Shown here: one piece after another, positions 1-8,575 of the stretch
How positions within the stretch are numbered: the stretch's first letter is position 1
Layout: each line of letters starts with the position of its first letter
NCBI GenBank assembly: GCA_964420405.1
Contig: CAYQTL010000002.1
Location: forward strand, 124,001 to 188,000
Source: CAYQTL01 sp964420405
Lineage (GTDB): Bacteria > Acidobacteriota > Thermoanaerobaculia > Thermoanaerobaculales > Sulfomarinibacteraceae
DNA length: 64,000 nucleotides
Direction: 5' to 3'
Notes under the pieces: generated by a model
The model's input: only the letters and a program-made list of their open reading frames with translations
What the model was told of the DNA's origin: nothing
The model's database searches: none
Translations under genes and position numbers: made by a program

Positions 1-1
1 C

Positions 2-445
2 GGCACCGACGGGCCGTGGCGGGTCGTCGACCAGGCCACCGGCCTCGGCTACGAGCTCGCGCCCGGCACGCAGGACCTCCAGCTGCCCGTGTGGCGCGAC
101 CTGGACGGCGATCCGGACCTCGAGCTCGACCCCTTCGCGCGCACCGACATGCTGGCCACCGTCTACCGGCCCTCCGAGCTGGACGACGGCTCGTTCGGCT
201 GCGAGATCGAGCCGTCGGTGCTGGTCAACGGCGAGAGCCTGGTCGGCCAGGACGTCGTCCTGTGGTACCGGGGAGGGGTCGAGGACGTCCGCGACTGGTC
301 CGATCCGTCCGAGACCGACATCTTCCTGTGCAAGAAGGCGCGACCCTCGCTGAAGACGATCGGCGACTGGGAGACGTTCGGCGAGGTGTTCGCCGACGGC
401 TTCGAGTCCGGCGACGCCGCGGCCTGGTCATCGGCGTCGCCGTAG
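2..445 (+). CDS. Secreted protein, C-terminal part (5' end outside window)
   Basis: Only the last 147 residues are visible; the frame is open from base 2. The stretch NGESLVGQDVVLWYRGGV followed by an RDW segment resembles the end of copper amine oxidases, where a D-[IV]-V-x-W strand precedes the final loop, but the histidine ligands and topaquinone site would lie upstream, so this is a weak suggestion. The last residues, FADGFESGDAAAWSSASP, form a short tail of the DGFESGD type. The same tail ends the secreted protein at 57702-58934, so this is probably also an exported protein. Translation ends about 110 bases before the convergent cytochrome gene. Confidence 0.55.
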   Translation, partial: GTDGPWRVVDQATGLGYELAPGTQDLQLPVWRDLDGDPDLELDPFARTDMLATVYRPSELDDGSFGCEIEPSVLVNGESLVGQDVVLWYRGGVEDVRDWSDPSETDIFLCKKARPSLKTIGDWETFGEVFADGFESGDAAAWSSASP

Positions 446-552
446 GACCGGTCGCCGCCGGATCCGATGCCGACCGCGAGGGAGCCGCCCGGTCGAGTTG
501 CCGGACCGGATCGGGACCCGACCGAACCGTCGCCCGAGCGACCGACTCGTCC

Positions 553-2310
553 CTACCCCCGTCCCCGGGACAGCCCCCTCCACCCGGCGAGCCCGATCAA
601 CCCCGCCAGCAGGCCGAGGCCCAGCGCGCCCAACGCCGGGATCGCGGTCGGCGGCGGCGGATCCACCAGAGCCACCAGCCGCTCGTCGCGGGCGACCTCG
701 ATCTCGATCGGCCCGCCCTGGGGGGTCTCGGTCCAGCCCTTGGTCACCGCCAGCGCCCGCCACGCCCGCCGGTACAGCAACCGCGCCTCGACCGTCACGG
801 TCCCGCCGGCGCCCGCTTCCGGCGGGAGCTCGAACCGTACGCTGACGTCCCGCGACGCCGCCGCCGGCAGCAGCGAGTCCTCCCACACCCCCTCGGCGTC
901 GATGAACAGCACCGGCCGCACCACCGGGCCCTGCCCGTTGATCCTGCCTTCCAGGACCTTGGCGAAGCCGGTCCCCGGAAGGCCTGCGAGGTCGCCCTCC
1001 TGCCGCCCGGGGACGTCGTCGTCGGCCCAGAACGGCACCGTGGGCCCCGCCACCTGCACCAGCGGCGTGCCATCGAGCTCGGCGGTGATCACCAGAACGG
1101 CGTTACGGATCGACACGCCCGACGGAAAGGCGTGCCCCGCGCCGACGTTGGACACCGTCGAGCGGACGTCCAGGAAGCTCCCGGACTGGGACGCGACCGT
1201 GTCCAGCGTGATGGCCGCGGCGAGCGTGGCGGGGGTGGCGCCGACCATCTCGTGGCGATGGCGCTGATCGGCCGGCCGGATGACGTTGTCGCCGATGGTG
1301 GCGATCACGCCGGGCTCCTCCGCTGACGGCATGTGGCAGTCCTGGCAGCTGCGGAAACCGTCGCCGGGCACGGCGAACGGCGACGCGAGCCACTCGCCGT
1401 AGGTGTCCTGGCCGGGGGCCCCGGTGTCTGGGTTGACGTACTGGTGACACGACGCGCAGTACCGGGAGTCGCCGTACAGTGGCGCGAACGACGCACGCAT
1501 CCCCGAGAAGGACACGTCGTCCAGCGGCCCCCAGACGTGCTGCTGGGTCGGGAAAAACGGGTCGAACGGGAAACGGTACGAGGCGTTGCCGAGGTGGTGC
1601 AGGCGGTCGGTGTCGTGGTTGACGTCGGCGATCTGGTGGCAGCCGACGCACGACACTCCCTGCAGCGCCCCCGCCGACGTCACCGTGTCCATCAGGACGG
1701 CGCCGGGATCGAACACGTCGGCCATCGGCGTGTGACAGGTGGCGCAGAACCCGGTCTCGCCCGGGTCGTGGGTGTCGACGAACACGTACCCCGCCCCGCC
1801 CCCGGGAGTGCCGGTGCCGGTCTGCAGGTCGACCACCCAGGGATCGACCGCGGCGCCGGCGTGGACGCTGCCGTGCCACTGGGCGACCTGGTCGGGGTGG
1901 CAGCTGCCGCAGTCGTCCACCAGCGGCACCGCCTGGCCGTAGTCCGGGTCGTCGGAGGCCGGCAGACGCCGCAGCCTGATCTCCACCGCCGTCGCGCCGT
2001 CGACCGCGAACGTCCCGCCGGTGTGCCAGTTGCGCGACGCGGCGGGGTCGTACGGCACGCCGGCCGTCACCACGACCGCCGTCGCCGGGCTCACGGGGAG
2101 TGCGAAGGTGCCGTCGCTGCCGGTCAGCACGACGGGGGACGCCGGATCGGCCTGCAGGTGGACCCTCGCTCCCGCCACCGGCGTGCCGTCGTCGACGTCG
2201 AGCACCGTTCCCGTGATGTCTGCTGTTGCCACGGCCGGCCCGAGCGCCATCAGCAGCATCACCGCCGTGGCGACCCTCGGATCCCGGCGGCCTCTCGTTG
2301 CCCCCACCAT
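553..2310 (-). CDS. Pentaheme c-type cytochrome with C-terminal membrane/sorting tail
   Basis: A 585-residue exported protein. Residues 14-31 are a signal sequence. A carboxypeptidase-regulatory-like beta-sandwich (TGTVLDVDDGTPVAGARV) follows. Five CXXCH heme c sites lie at about residues 134 (CGSCH), 189 (CATCH), 221 (CVGCH), 285 (CASCH) and 322 (CQDCH). The second half looks like a beta domain (GHAFPSGVSIRNAVL). The end has IPALGALG, a hydrophobic segment and basic residues, like an IPTL/PEP-type sorting tail. The start is the ATG at 2310, preceded by GGGGGAGG seven bases away; the open frame runs further upstream but would overlap the aminotransferase gene. The likely role is periplasmic or surface electron transfer, partner unknown. 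No other cytochrome or maturation gene is nearby. Confidence 0.85.
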   Translation of the reverse strand: MVGATRGRRDPRVATAVMLLMALGPAVATADITGTVLDVDDGTPVAGARVHLQADPASPVVLTGSDGTFALPVSPATAVVVTAGVPYDPAASRNWHTGGTFAVDGATAVEIRLRRLPASDDPDYGQAVPLVDDCGSCHPDQVAQWHGSVHAGAAVDPWVVDLQTGTGTPGGGAGYVFVDTHDPGETGFCATCHTPMADVFDPGAVLMDTVTSAGALQGVSCVGCHQIADVNHDTDRLHHLGNASYRFPFDPFFPTQQHVWGPLDDVSFSGMRASFAPLYGDSRYCASCHQYVNPDTGAPGQDTYGEWLASPFAVPGDGFRSCQDCHMPSAEEPGVIATIGDNVIRPADQRHRHEMVGATPATLAAAITLDTVASQSGSFLDVRSTVSNVGAGHAFPSGVSIRNAVLVITAELDGTPLVQVAGPTVPFWADDDVPGRQEGDLAGLPGTGFAKVLEGRINGQGPVVRPVLFIDAEGVWEDSLLPAAASRDVSVRFELPPEAGAGGTVTVEARLLYRRAWRALAVTKGWTETPQGGPIEIEVARDERLVALVDPPPPTAIPALGALGLGLLAGLIGLAGWRGLSRGRG

Positions 2311-2357
2311 CGTGGCCTCCCCCGGCCCCGTCCACCGCGTGGACGACGGCGCCGCGC

Positions 2358-3656
2358 TCACAGCGAGTCCAGTGCGGTCGCGAGGCGCTCCAGCGCCGCC
2401 GCCGTCTCTTCCGGCGGCAGGGCGTAGGAGAACCGGATCCAGCGTGCGCCGTACCGCGAGAAGTACGCCCCCGGGACGACCGCGAGGCCGCATCGCTCGG
2501 CCAGCACCGCGCCGAGGGCCGCGCTGTCCGCCAGCCCGGCACGGTCGAGCCACGGCCCCACGTCGAGGAACGCGTAGTAGCCGTCGCCGAGGACGTGGCC
2601 GATCCCCCTCCGCCCGACGAACGTCGCCACCACCTCGCGGCTCGCGCTGGTGGGACCGACGATGCCCGCAGCGGCCCGTTCGAAGCCCATCCGGTATGCG
2701 GCGATCGCCACCGCCTGACTGTGGAACGACGGGATCACGCCGTGGGAGGCGCGGCTCTGGATGAACCTCACGAGCGACGTGGAGGCGACCAGATGGGCGT
2801 TGCGGACGTTGCTCGCGCCCAGCGACTTGGTGATCCCGTCCAGGACGATGCAGCGGTCGCGCTCGGCGGGCTCGAGGGCGAGCAGGAACCGGTTGATGTC
2901 GTTGCCGCCGCCGGCGCTGACGCGGTGGTAGATCCAGTCGAAGAGGACGTACGGGATGCCGCAGCCGAGCGCCGTCCGCGCGATCGCGACCTGGTCGTCG
3001 AGCGTCAGGCTCCTGCCCGTGGGGTTGTCCGGGCTCGTCACCACCAGCAGGGCCACCTTGCGGCCCCCGTGGCGGGACGCCGCCTCGACCGACGCGCGGA
3101 TCCCGTCGTCGGTCAGCCGCCAGGCGTCGGCCTCGTCGCCCGGCGCCAGCAGCACGTTGGCGCCGATCGCGTACGGACCCCAGTTATAGGAGATCCACGG
3201 CACCCGCGACACCAGCACCAGGTCGCCACGCCGCCGGTGCCCGAGGAACTGGACCGCGTCATACGCCTTCATCAGGGCATCGCGGCCGCCCTGGCAGGCG
3301 ATCACGTTGGCCGGCCCCCAGCCCGTGGCGGTGTCGAGACCCCAGTAGTCCTCCACCGTCGCACGCCGGAACAGCTCGGTGCCGAAGGGCTTGTCGTAGC
3401 CGGTGCCGTGCTCGACCTGGAGACGGTGGGCCTCCTCCAGGAGCGCGCCGGGGACGCCCGGCAGGCTCGCGCCGCCGTCCCCCTGACTGGCGTCGAACGT
3501 CCGCTCGCCGGGATGCGCCGCACGGAACACCGCCAGCGCCTCCTTGATCTCGAACATCCGGCTCGCCGGGATCGGCTGCATCCGGTCGGGTGAGTCGTCG
3601 ATCGCCGCCAGCGCCTCGGTCGGCACCACCAGTGCGGGCCCGTCGTCGTGCACCAC
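2358..3656 (-). CDS. PLP-dependent class I/II aminotransferase
   Basis: A 432-residue fold-type I aminotransferase, probably cytosolic. SPDNPTGRSL carries the Asn/Pro/Gly that contact the cofactor. FDWIYHRV supplies the Asp/Tyr of the pyridoxal pocket. GITKSLGASNVRNAHL holds the Schiff-base lysine. WIRFSYALP near the C-terminus carries the Arg that binds the substrate carboxylate. I chose GTG at 3656 because AAGGAGG sits seven bases upstream; an in-frame ATG further upstream lacks such a site. It is divergent from the secreted propeller gene and 47 bases from the cytochrome gene downstream. The substrate cannot be read from sequence; aspartate or an aromatic amino acid are possible. Confidence 0.88.
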   Translation of the reverse strand: MVHDDGPALVVPTEALAAIDDSPDRMQPIPASRMFEIKEALAVFRAAHPGERTFDASQGDGGASLPGVPGALLEEAHRLQVEHGTGYDKPFGTELFRRATVEDYWGLDTATGWGPANVIACQGGRDALMKAYDAVQFLGHRRRGDLVLVSRVPWISYNWGPYAIGANVLLAPGDEADAWRLTDDGIRASVEAASRHGGRKVALLVVTSPDNPTGRSLTLDDQVAIARTALGCGIPYVLFDWIYHRVSAGGGNDINRFLLALEPAERDRCIVLDGITKSLGASNVRNAHLVASTSLVRFIQSRASHGVIPSFHSQAVAIAAYRMGFERAAAGIVGPTSASREVVATFVGRRGIGHVLGDGYYAFLDVGPWLDRAGLADSAALGAVLAERCGLAVVPGAYFSRYGARWIRFSYALPPEETAAALERLATALDSL

Positions 3657-3792
3657 CGTGTCCCCTCCTTCGTGGTCGCGCCCCATTGTGCAACCGCCGG
3701 CGGCGAAGTGCACGTCGGGGAGACGCGGCCGGGCCCGGGTCCGACACGGTTCCGGATCGGAGTCGGGCTCGGGGGCGGCTCCTCCACTCCCG

Positions 3793-3798
3793 TATGAT
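3793..3798 (+). promoter_or_regulatory. Candidate -10 element for the secreted propeller gene
   Basis: TATGAT lies 21 bases before the GTG start at 3820, with GGAGGTGA between them. No good -35 hexamer is visible at the expected distance, so this rests on the -10 alone. Confidence 0.35.
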
Positions 3799-3819
3799 GC
3801 GGGCCACCGGAGGTGACCC

Positions 3820-6800
3820 GTGGTCCGTCCCTGCCGATTGCTCGCTGTCGCTCTCGCCGCCATCCCGGCGGCGGTCTCTCCTGCTCTCGCAGTCGCGCTC
3901 ACGCCCGGCGGCGACACCGCCGCGACTCCCCGGCAGGTGGCCCCGACGGCCACCGATCCCGAGGGCGACGGCGTCCCCGGCGAAGAGTCGTCGATCCGCG
4001 CGCGGGTGCGCGTGTACAACGAGCGCCACGGTCTCACCGGGATGGAGGCGGTGCCCCGTCTCATCGACCGCGCCCGCTACAGCATGGCGGAGCGGCGCGA
4101 GCACCGGGTCACCAAGACCGCGGACGGGCTGCCGTGGATCAGCCTCGGCCCCGTCAACGGCGCCGGCCGCTGCGTCGGCATCGAGCCCCACCCCACGGAC
4201 CAGGGCACCCTGCTGGTCGCCTCGGCGGGCGGCGGCGTGTGGCAGACGGTCGACGACGGCGGCAGCTGGTTCCCGCTCACCGACGACCTCCCCGACCTGT
4301 CGGTCGGCGCCGTGGCGTACGCGCCCTCGGACCCGGATGTGGTCTACCTCGGCAGCGGCGAGGGGTTGCTCTCCACCACGCCGGGCGCCGCCACCGCCGG
4401 CATCGACTTCATCCCCGGCATCGGCCTGCTGCGGTCCGACGACGGCGGCTCGAGCTGGACGCTCGTCGACGGGTCCGTCGACGTGCTCGGCATCGCCGTG
4501 TACGCGATCTCGGTCCACCCGGACCGCCCCGACGAGCTGCTGGTGGCGTCGGTCAACGGTCTGTTCGGGTCCACCGACGGCGGCCACGGCTGGACCGAGC
4601 TGATCGGCGGCGCGACCGTCTCCGAGCTGGTGCGATCGGCGACCGATCCCGAGCTGCTCTACGTGTCGGTCCGGTGCGGATCCTCCTGCCCCGGCGGCCT
4701 CGCGCGGATCATGCGCTCGGAGGACGGCGGCACCACCTGGACCCCCGCGGTCGACGGGCTGCCGGGACTGACCACCGACGCGAGCCGCAACCGGACCTCC
4801 CTGGCGGCCGCCCCGAGCGACGACCAGGTGCTGTACGCCGGTTTCAACACCACGGGAACGGCCACCGGCTACTTCCGCAGCGGCCTGCCGGTCGCGGTGA
4901 TCTACCGCTCCGACGACGGCGGCCGCAGCTGGAGCGCCACCGGCGACCCCGGCCCCTACCTCTGGACCCAGGGCTGGTACGACAACGACATCCGCGTCCA
5001 TCCGACCGACCCCGACATCGTCGTCGCCGCAGGCGTCTACTACGTCTTCACCACCGACGGCGGCGCCACCTGGCACCGACGGGACCCGTACGCCGCGGGC
5101 AACGGCATGGGCACCGCCACCCTCCCCCACGTGGACGGCCACCACCTCGCGTGGCAGGGCGATCGCCTGTGGCTGGCCTGTGACGGCGGCGTGTGGTCGT
5201 CCGACGACGACGGCGACACCTGGACCGAGCGCAACGACGGCCTGGTGACGCGGCAGTTCTACGGGCTCGCCGTCGACCCCCTGCGGCGGGAGCGGGTCCT
5301 CGCGGGGGCGCAGGACAACGGCACCAGCCTGCGGCGTGACGACGGTGACGACCGCTGGGACGAGGTGGTCGGCGCCGACGGCATGGAGAGCGCGATCAAC
5401 TGGGCGGTGCCGGACCTGATGTACGCCACCACCCAGTTCGGCGGGATCTACCGCAACGAGGCCGGCGGCTCCGGATCGTGGAGCAACGTGTCCCCGCCGG
5501 TCCCCGGCGACGAGGACGTGGCGTTCATCACGCCGCTGACCATGCGTCCTGACGCACCCGGCGTGATGTACACCGGCTCGGAGCGGGTGTGGCGGACCGA
5601 CGACGGCGGCGAGAGCTGGATCGCGCTGCCGACCGAGACCTCGTTCCTCGCCTGGACCCCCGCCCCGGTGGAGGCGATCGCCGTCAGCCCGGCCGATCCC
5701 GCCGTGGTCGCCGTCGCCAAGGGCCCGGTCGTGTACTGGACGCGGGACGGCGGCGCCGTCTGGGGGCTGCGCGTGTTCCCGCAGCAGGTCAACGACGTCG
5801 CGGTGTCGCCGTTCGACCCGGAGCTCGGGGTGGCGTGTCTGGCCGACCTGTTCTCGGGCACCGGAGCACTCTGGCGCACCACCGACGGCGGCGTCACGTG
5901 GTCGGCGTCCTCGACCGGCCTGCCGCCCTTCCCGGTCCAGACCGCCGCCTTCGACCCCTCCGACGCCGACGTGGTCTGGGCCGGCACCGATCTCGGCCTG
6001 TACCGCTCCACCGACGCGGGCGTCACCTGGCAGCCGGTCGGCGACGGGCTGCCGGCGGCGTCGGTCCACGAGATCGCGATCCTGCCGGACGGCTCGATGC
6101 TGCGGGTGGCGACCCACGGACGCGGCGTGTGGGAGCTCGGCCTCGGGACGCCCCCGTCGGCCCCTCCGACCGTCGAGATCACCGGCGTCACCGGGCCGAC
6201 TGTCAGCGGCCATGTCGGCGACGTGGTCGCCGTCGGCGCGACCGCCTCCGACCCGGACGGCGACCCGGTGGCGCTGACCTGGGTGGTGACCGACGACTGG
6301 CGCGAGATCGACGGCGGCTCGGGGAACGGCCACCTCGAGACGTCGCTCGACCTCGAGCTGCGGTCCGGGGGGTTCTACCGGCTCGCGGCGCGGGCGACCG
6401 ACCCGACCGGCGCCGGTGACGTCGACACCGTGCGCGTGGTCGCCTTCGATCCGGCCAACGACTGCGCCACGCCCTGGCGGATCCCCTCGGTCGGGCCGTT
6501 CCCGGTCACCGTGCTCACCTCGACCCTGCTGTCGGGACCTGGCCCCACGGATCCCGTCGTCGGCTGCGTCGACACCTCCGGCGACGACGACGCCGGTCGC
6601 CACGGCTCGACCTGGTTCGAGCTGACGCCCGCCGAGACCGCCGTCTACCGGTTCAGCACCTGCGGCTCGGCGCCCGACACCGTGCTGTCGGCGTGGACCG
6701 GAGAGGCATGCGGCCCCTACCAGCCGGTCGCCGGCGGCTGCAACGACGACGCTTCGACTCCCGGCTGCGTCGGCGACGCCTCCAACTCCATGCTCGAGCT

Positions 6801-8274
6801 GGAGCTCGCCGCCGGAACCACGGTGCGGCTGATGGTCGGTGCGCCGCGCTCCGACCTGCGCGGCCGCCTGCGGTTCACGGTCGAGTGCCTCGACTGCACC
6901 GGCGACCCGGCCGGCCGGACCTGGCTGATCCCGGCGGCGGCCCACGCCGGGGGCCTCAACGGCACGACCTGGGTGACCGACCTGGCCCTGTTCAACCCCG
7001 CCGACGCGACGCTCGGGGCCCGGCTCGCCTTCCTGCCCCGCGGCGGCGACAACCGCGGCGCCGCCGAGCGACCGGTCGCGGTCGGCCCGGGCCGGGCGGT
7101 GGAGCTGCCCGACGTGGTGTCGGCCACCCTCGGCGCGGCAGGCTCCGGCGCCATCCGGGTCGTCGCGGACGACGACCTGGTGGTCGCGTCCCGGACCTAC
7201 AACGACGCCGTCGAGGGAACGTTCGGGCAGTACATCCCCGCCGCGTCCGCCGACCGTGCGGTCGCTCCAGGGTCGGCGGTCCGCCTGATCGGCCTGTCCG
7301 AGGGCGGCGGCATGTACACCAACCTCGGTGTCGCCAACGCGGGTCCCGACCCCGCCGCGGTGACCGTCGAGCTGTACGGAGCGGAGTCCGCGGCGATCGC
7401 CACCGTGGTCGTGGCGCTCGAGCCCTACGGCTGGACGCAGCTCAACGAGGTGTTCGCCCGCCGCGGTCATCCCGAGGTCCCGGTCGGATCGGCCCTGGTG
7501 CGCAACGACTCTCCCGCCGCGGCGGTCGTCCCGTACGCCTCGGTCGTGGACCGCGCCACCGGCGACCCGACCTACGTCCCCGCGGGGTCCGCCATCCCAC
7601 CGGGCGGCACCGCATGGATCGCCGCTGCGGCCCATGCCGACGGACTCGCCGGGTCGGCGTGGCGCACCGACGTCGACCTGGTCAACCTCGGCGGTGCCGA
7701 GGCCATGGTCGCGCTCGCCCTGCTGCTGCCCGATCGCTCCAACCTCGATCCGTCCACCGTCACGGTGAGGGTCCCCGCCGGCGGCGCCGTGCGTCTCGGT
7801 GACGTCGTCGACGCGCTGTTCGGTGTCTCCGGTGGCGGCGCCCTCCGCCTCGAGGTCGCCGGCTCGCCGGTCGCGGCCTCCAGCCGCACCTACAACCTGG
7901 CGCCGGAGGGGACCTTCGGCCAGGCGATCCCGGCGGTCCCCGACGAGTACGGCATCGATGCGGGCTCCGCGGCGACCCTGCTCCAGCTGCGCCAGAACCA
8001 TCGCTACCGGACCAATCTCGGGGCCGTCAACCTCACGGGCGTGGCGACCACCGTCACCTTCGACGTGTTCGACAACGACGGCGGCGAGATCGGCAGGGTC
8101 GGGATCCTGCTGCCGCCGTTCGGCTTCGCTCAGGTCAACCGGGCGATCCAGACCACGACCGACGGGGCATTCGCGGTCGTCTCCAGCGACACGCCCGGGA
8201 GCCGATGCCTGCCGTGGGCGTCGGTGGTCGACGAGAGCACCAACGACCCGGTGTTCATCGCGGCGCCGAGGTAG
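3820..8274 (+). CDS. Giant secreted beta-propeller (BNR/sortilin-like) protein with duplicated C-terminal domains
   Basis: A 1484-residue exported protein. An N-terminal signal (LLAVALAAIPAAVSPALA) is followed by at least nine S-x-D-x-G-x-x-W Asp-box turns between residues ~135 and 745 (for example SDDGGSSWT, SEDGGTTWT, SDDGGRSWS), enough for one or two BNR/sortilin-like propellers. Residues ~780-875 form an Ig/PKD-like domain (TASDPDGDPVALTW). Residues ~880-1025 resemble a pre-peptidase-like beta domain with several cysteines. Two copies of a ~220-residue beta domain end the protein (1034-1254 and 1264-1484), each with an AAAHA-x-GL start, an ASRTYN...EGTFGQ segment and a ...YTNLG/YRTNLG segment. 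GTG at 3820 has GGAGGTGA five bases upstream. It probably binds carbohydrate or protein outside the cell; no enzyme activity can be assigned. Confidence 0.85.
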   Translation: MVRPCRLLAVALAAIPAAVSPALAVALTPGGDTAATPRQVAPTATDPEGDGVPGEESSIRARVRVYNERHGLTGMEAVPRLIDRARYSMAERREHRVTKTADGLPWISLGPVNGAGRCVGIEPHPTDQGTLLVASAGGGVWQTVDDGGSWFPLTDDLPDLSVGAVAYAPSDPDVVYLGSGEGLLSTTPGAATAGIDFIPGIGLLRSDDGGSSWTLVDGSVDVLGIAVYAISVHPDRPDELLVASVNGLFGSTDGGHGWTELIGGATVSELVRSATDPELLYVSVRCGSSCPGGLARIMRSEDGGTTWTPAVDGLPGLTTDASRNRTSLAAAPSDDQVLYAGFNTTGTATGYFRSGLPVAVIYRSDDGGRSWSATGDPGPYLWTQGWYDNDIRVHPTDPDIVVAAGVYYVFTTDGGATWHRRDPYAAGNGMGTATLPHVDGHHLAWQGDRLWLACDGGVWSSDDDGDTWTERNDGLVTRQFYGLAVDPLRRERVLAGAQDNGTSLRRDDGDDRWDEVVGADGMESAINWAVPDLMYATTQFGGIYRNEAGGSGSWSNVSPPVPGDEDVAFITPLTMRPDAPGVMYTGSERVWRTDDGGESWIALPTETSFLAWTPAPVEAIAVSPADPAVVAVAKGPVVYWTRDGGAVWGLRVFPQQVNDVAVSPFDPELGVACLADLFSGTGALWRTTDGGVTWSASSTGLPPFPVQTAAFDPSDADVVWAGTDLGLYRSTDAGVTWQPVGDGLPAASVHEIAILPDGSMLRVATHGRGVWELGLGTPPSAPPTVEITGVTGPTVSGHVGDVVAVGATASDPDGDPVALTWVVTDDWREIDGGSGNGHLETSLDLELRSGGFYRLAARATDPTGAGDVDTVRVVAFDPANDCATPWRIPSVGPFPVTVLTSTLLSGPGPTDPVVGCVDTSGDDDAGRHGSTWFELTPAETAVYRFSTCGSAPDTVLSAWTGEACGPYQPVAGGCNDDASTPGCVGDASNSMLELELAAGTTVRLMVGAPRSDLRGRLRFTVECLDCTGDPAGRTWLIPAAAHAGGLNGTTWVTDLALFNPADATLGARLAFLPRGGDNRGAAERPVAVGPGRAVELPDVVSATLGAAGSGAIRVVADDDLVVASRTYNDAVEGTFGQYIPAASADRAVAPGSAVRLIGLSEGGGMYTNLGVANAGPDPAAVTVELYGAESAAIATVVVALEPYGWTQLNEVFARRGHPEVPVGSALVRNDSPAAAVVPYASVVDRATGDPTYVPAGSAIPPGGTAWIAAAAHADGLAGSAWRTDVDLVNLGGAEAMVALALLLPDRSNLDPSTVTVRVPAGGAVRLGDVVDALFGVSGGGALRLEVAGSPVAASSRTYNLAPEGTFGQAIPAVPDEYGIDAGSAATLLQLRQNHRYRTNLGAVNLTGVATTVTFDVFDNDGGEIGRVGILLPPFGFAQVNRAIQTTTDGAFAVVSSDTPGSRCLPWASVVDESTNDPVFIAAPR

Positions 8275-8308
8275 CCGGAACGGAGGTCGTCCGGGGGCGC
8301 ACGGCGCG

Positions 8309-8569
8309 TCACTTCCGCCGCAGGAACGGGAACCGCTCGGCGAGCCGTTCCCCGGCGCGGTGGAGCCCGGCGTCGGCTCTCGGGAAGCGCTTCCGCAGCC
8401 TCTCGGACTGGCGGTGCGCCCACTCGGACTCCCGCGACAGCACCAGCAGGCCGAGCAGGATCAGCAGCACCCCCTGCAGGAACGGGAGGGCCAGACCGGC
8501 CACCCCCAGCGCGACGAGCAGCCAGCCCGTCGTCAGGACCGCGATCCGGCGCAGCGAGGCGCGACCCAT
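8309..8569 (-). CDS. Small two-helix membrane protein, PGPGW family
   Basis: An 86-residue inner-membrane protein. Two hydrophobic segments (LTTGWLLVALGVAGLALPFL and VLLILLGLLVLS) are joined by a tight turn and followed by a basic cytoplasmic tail (RQSERLRKRFPRADAGLHRAGERL). The layout matches the PGPGW putative transmembrane family, although the Pro-Gly motif itself is degenerate. The ATG lies six bases after the recG stop, so it is the last gene of the S66 peptidase/cNMP-FHA/recG operon. Function unknown. Confidence 0.7.
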   Translation of the reverse strand: MGRASLRRIAVLTTGWLLVALGVAGLALPFLQGVLLILLGLLVLSRESEWAHRQSERLRKRFPRADAGLHRAGERLAERFPFLRRK

Positions 8570-8575
8570 CGTGGC

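Noticed and set aside
3259..8001. 1580-residue open frame on the minus strand opposite the propeller gene
   Set aside because: Gly/Arg/Val/Asp-rich composition with no domain; it is the third-position GC shadow of the strong plus-strand gene.
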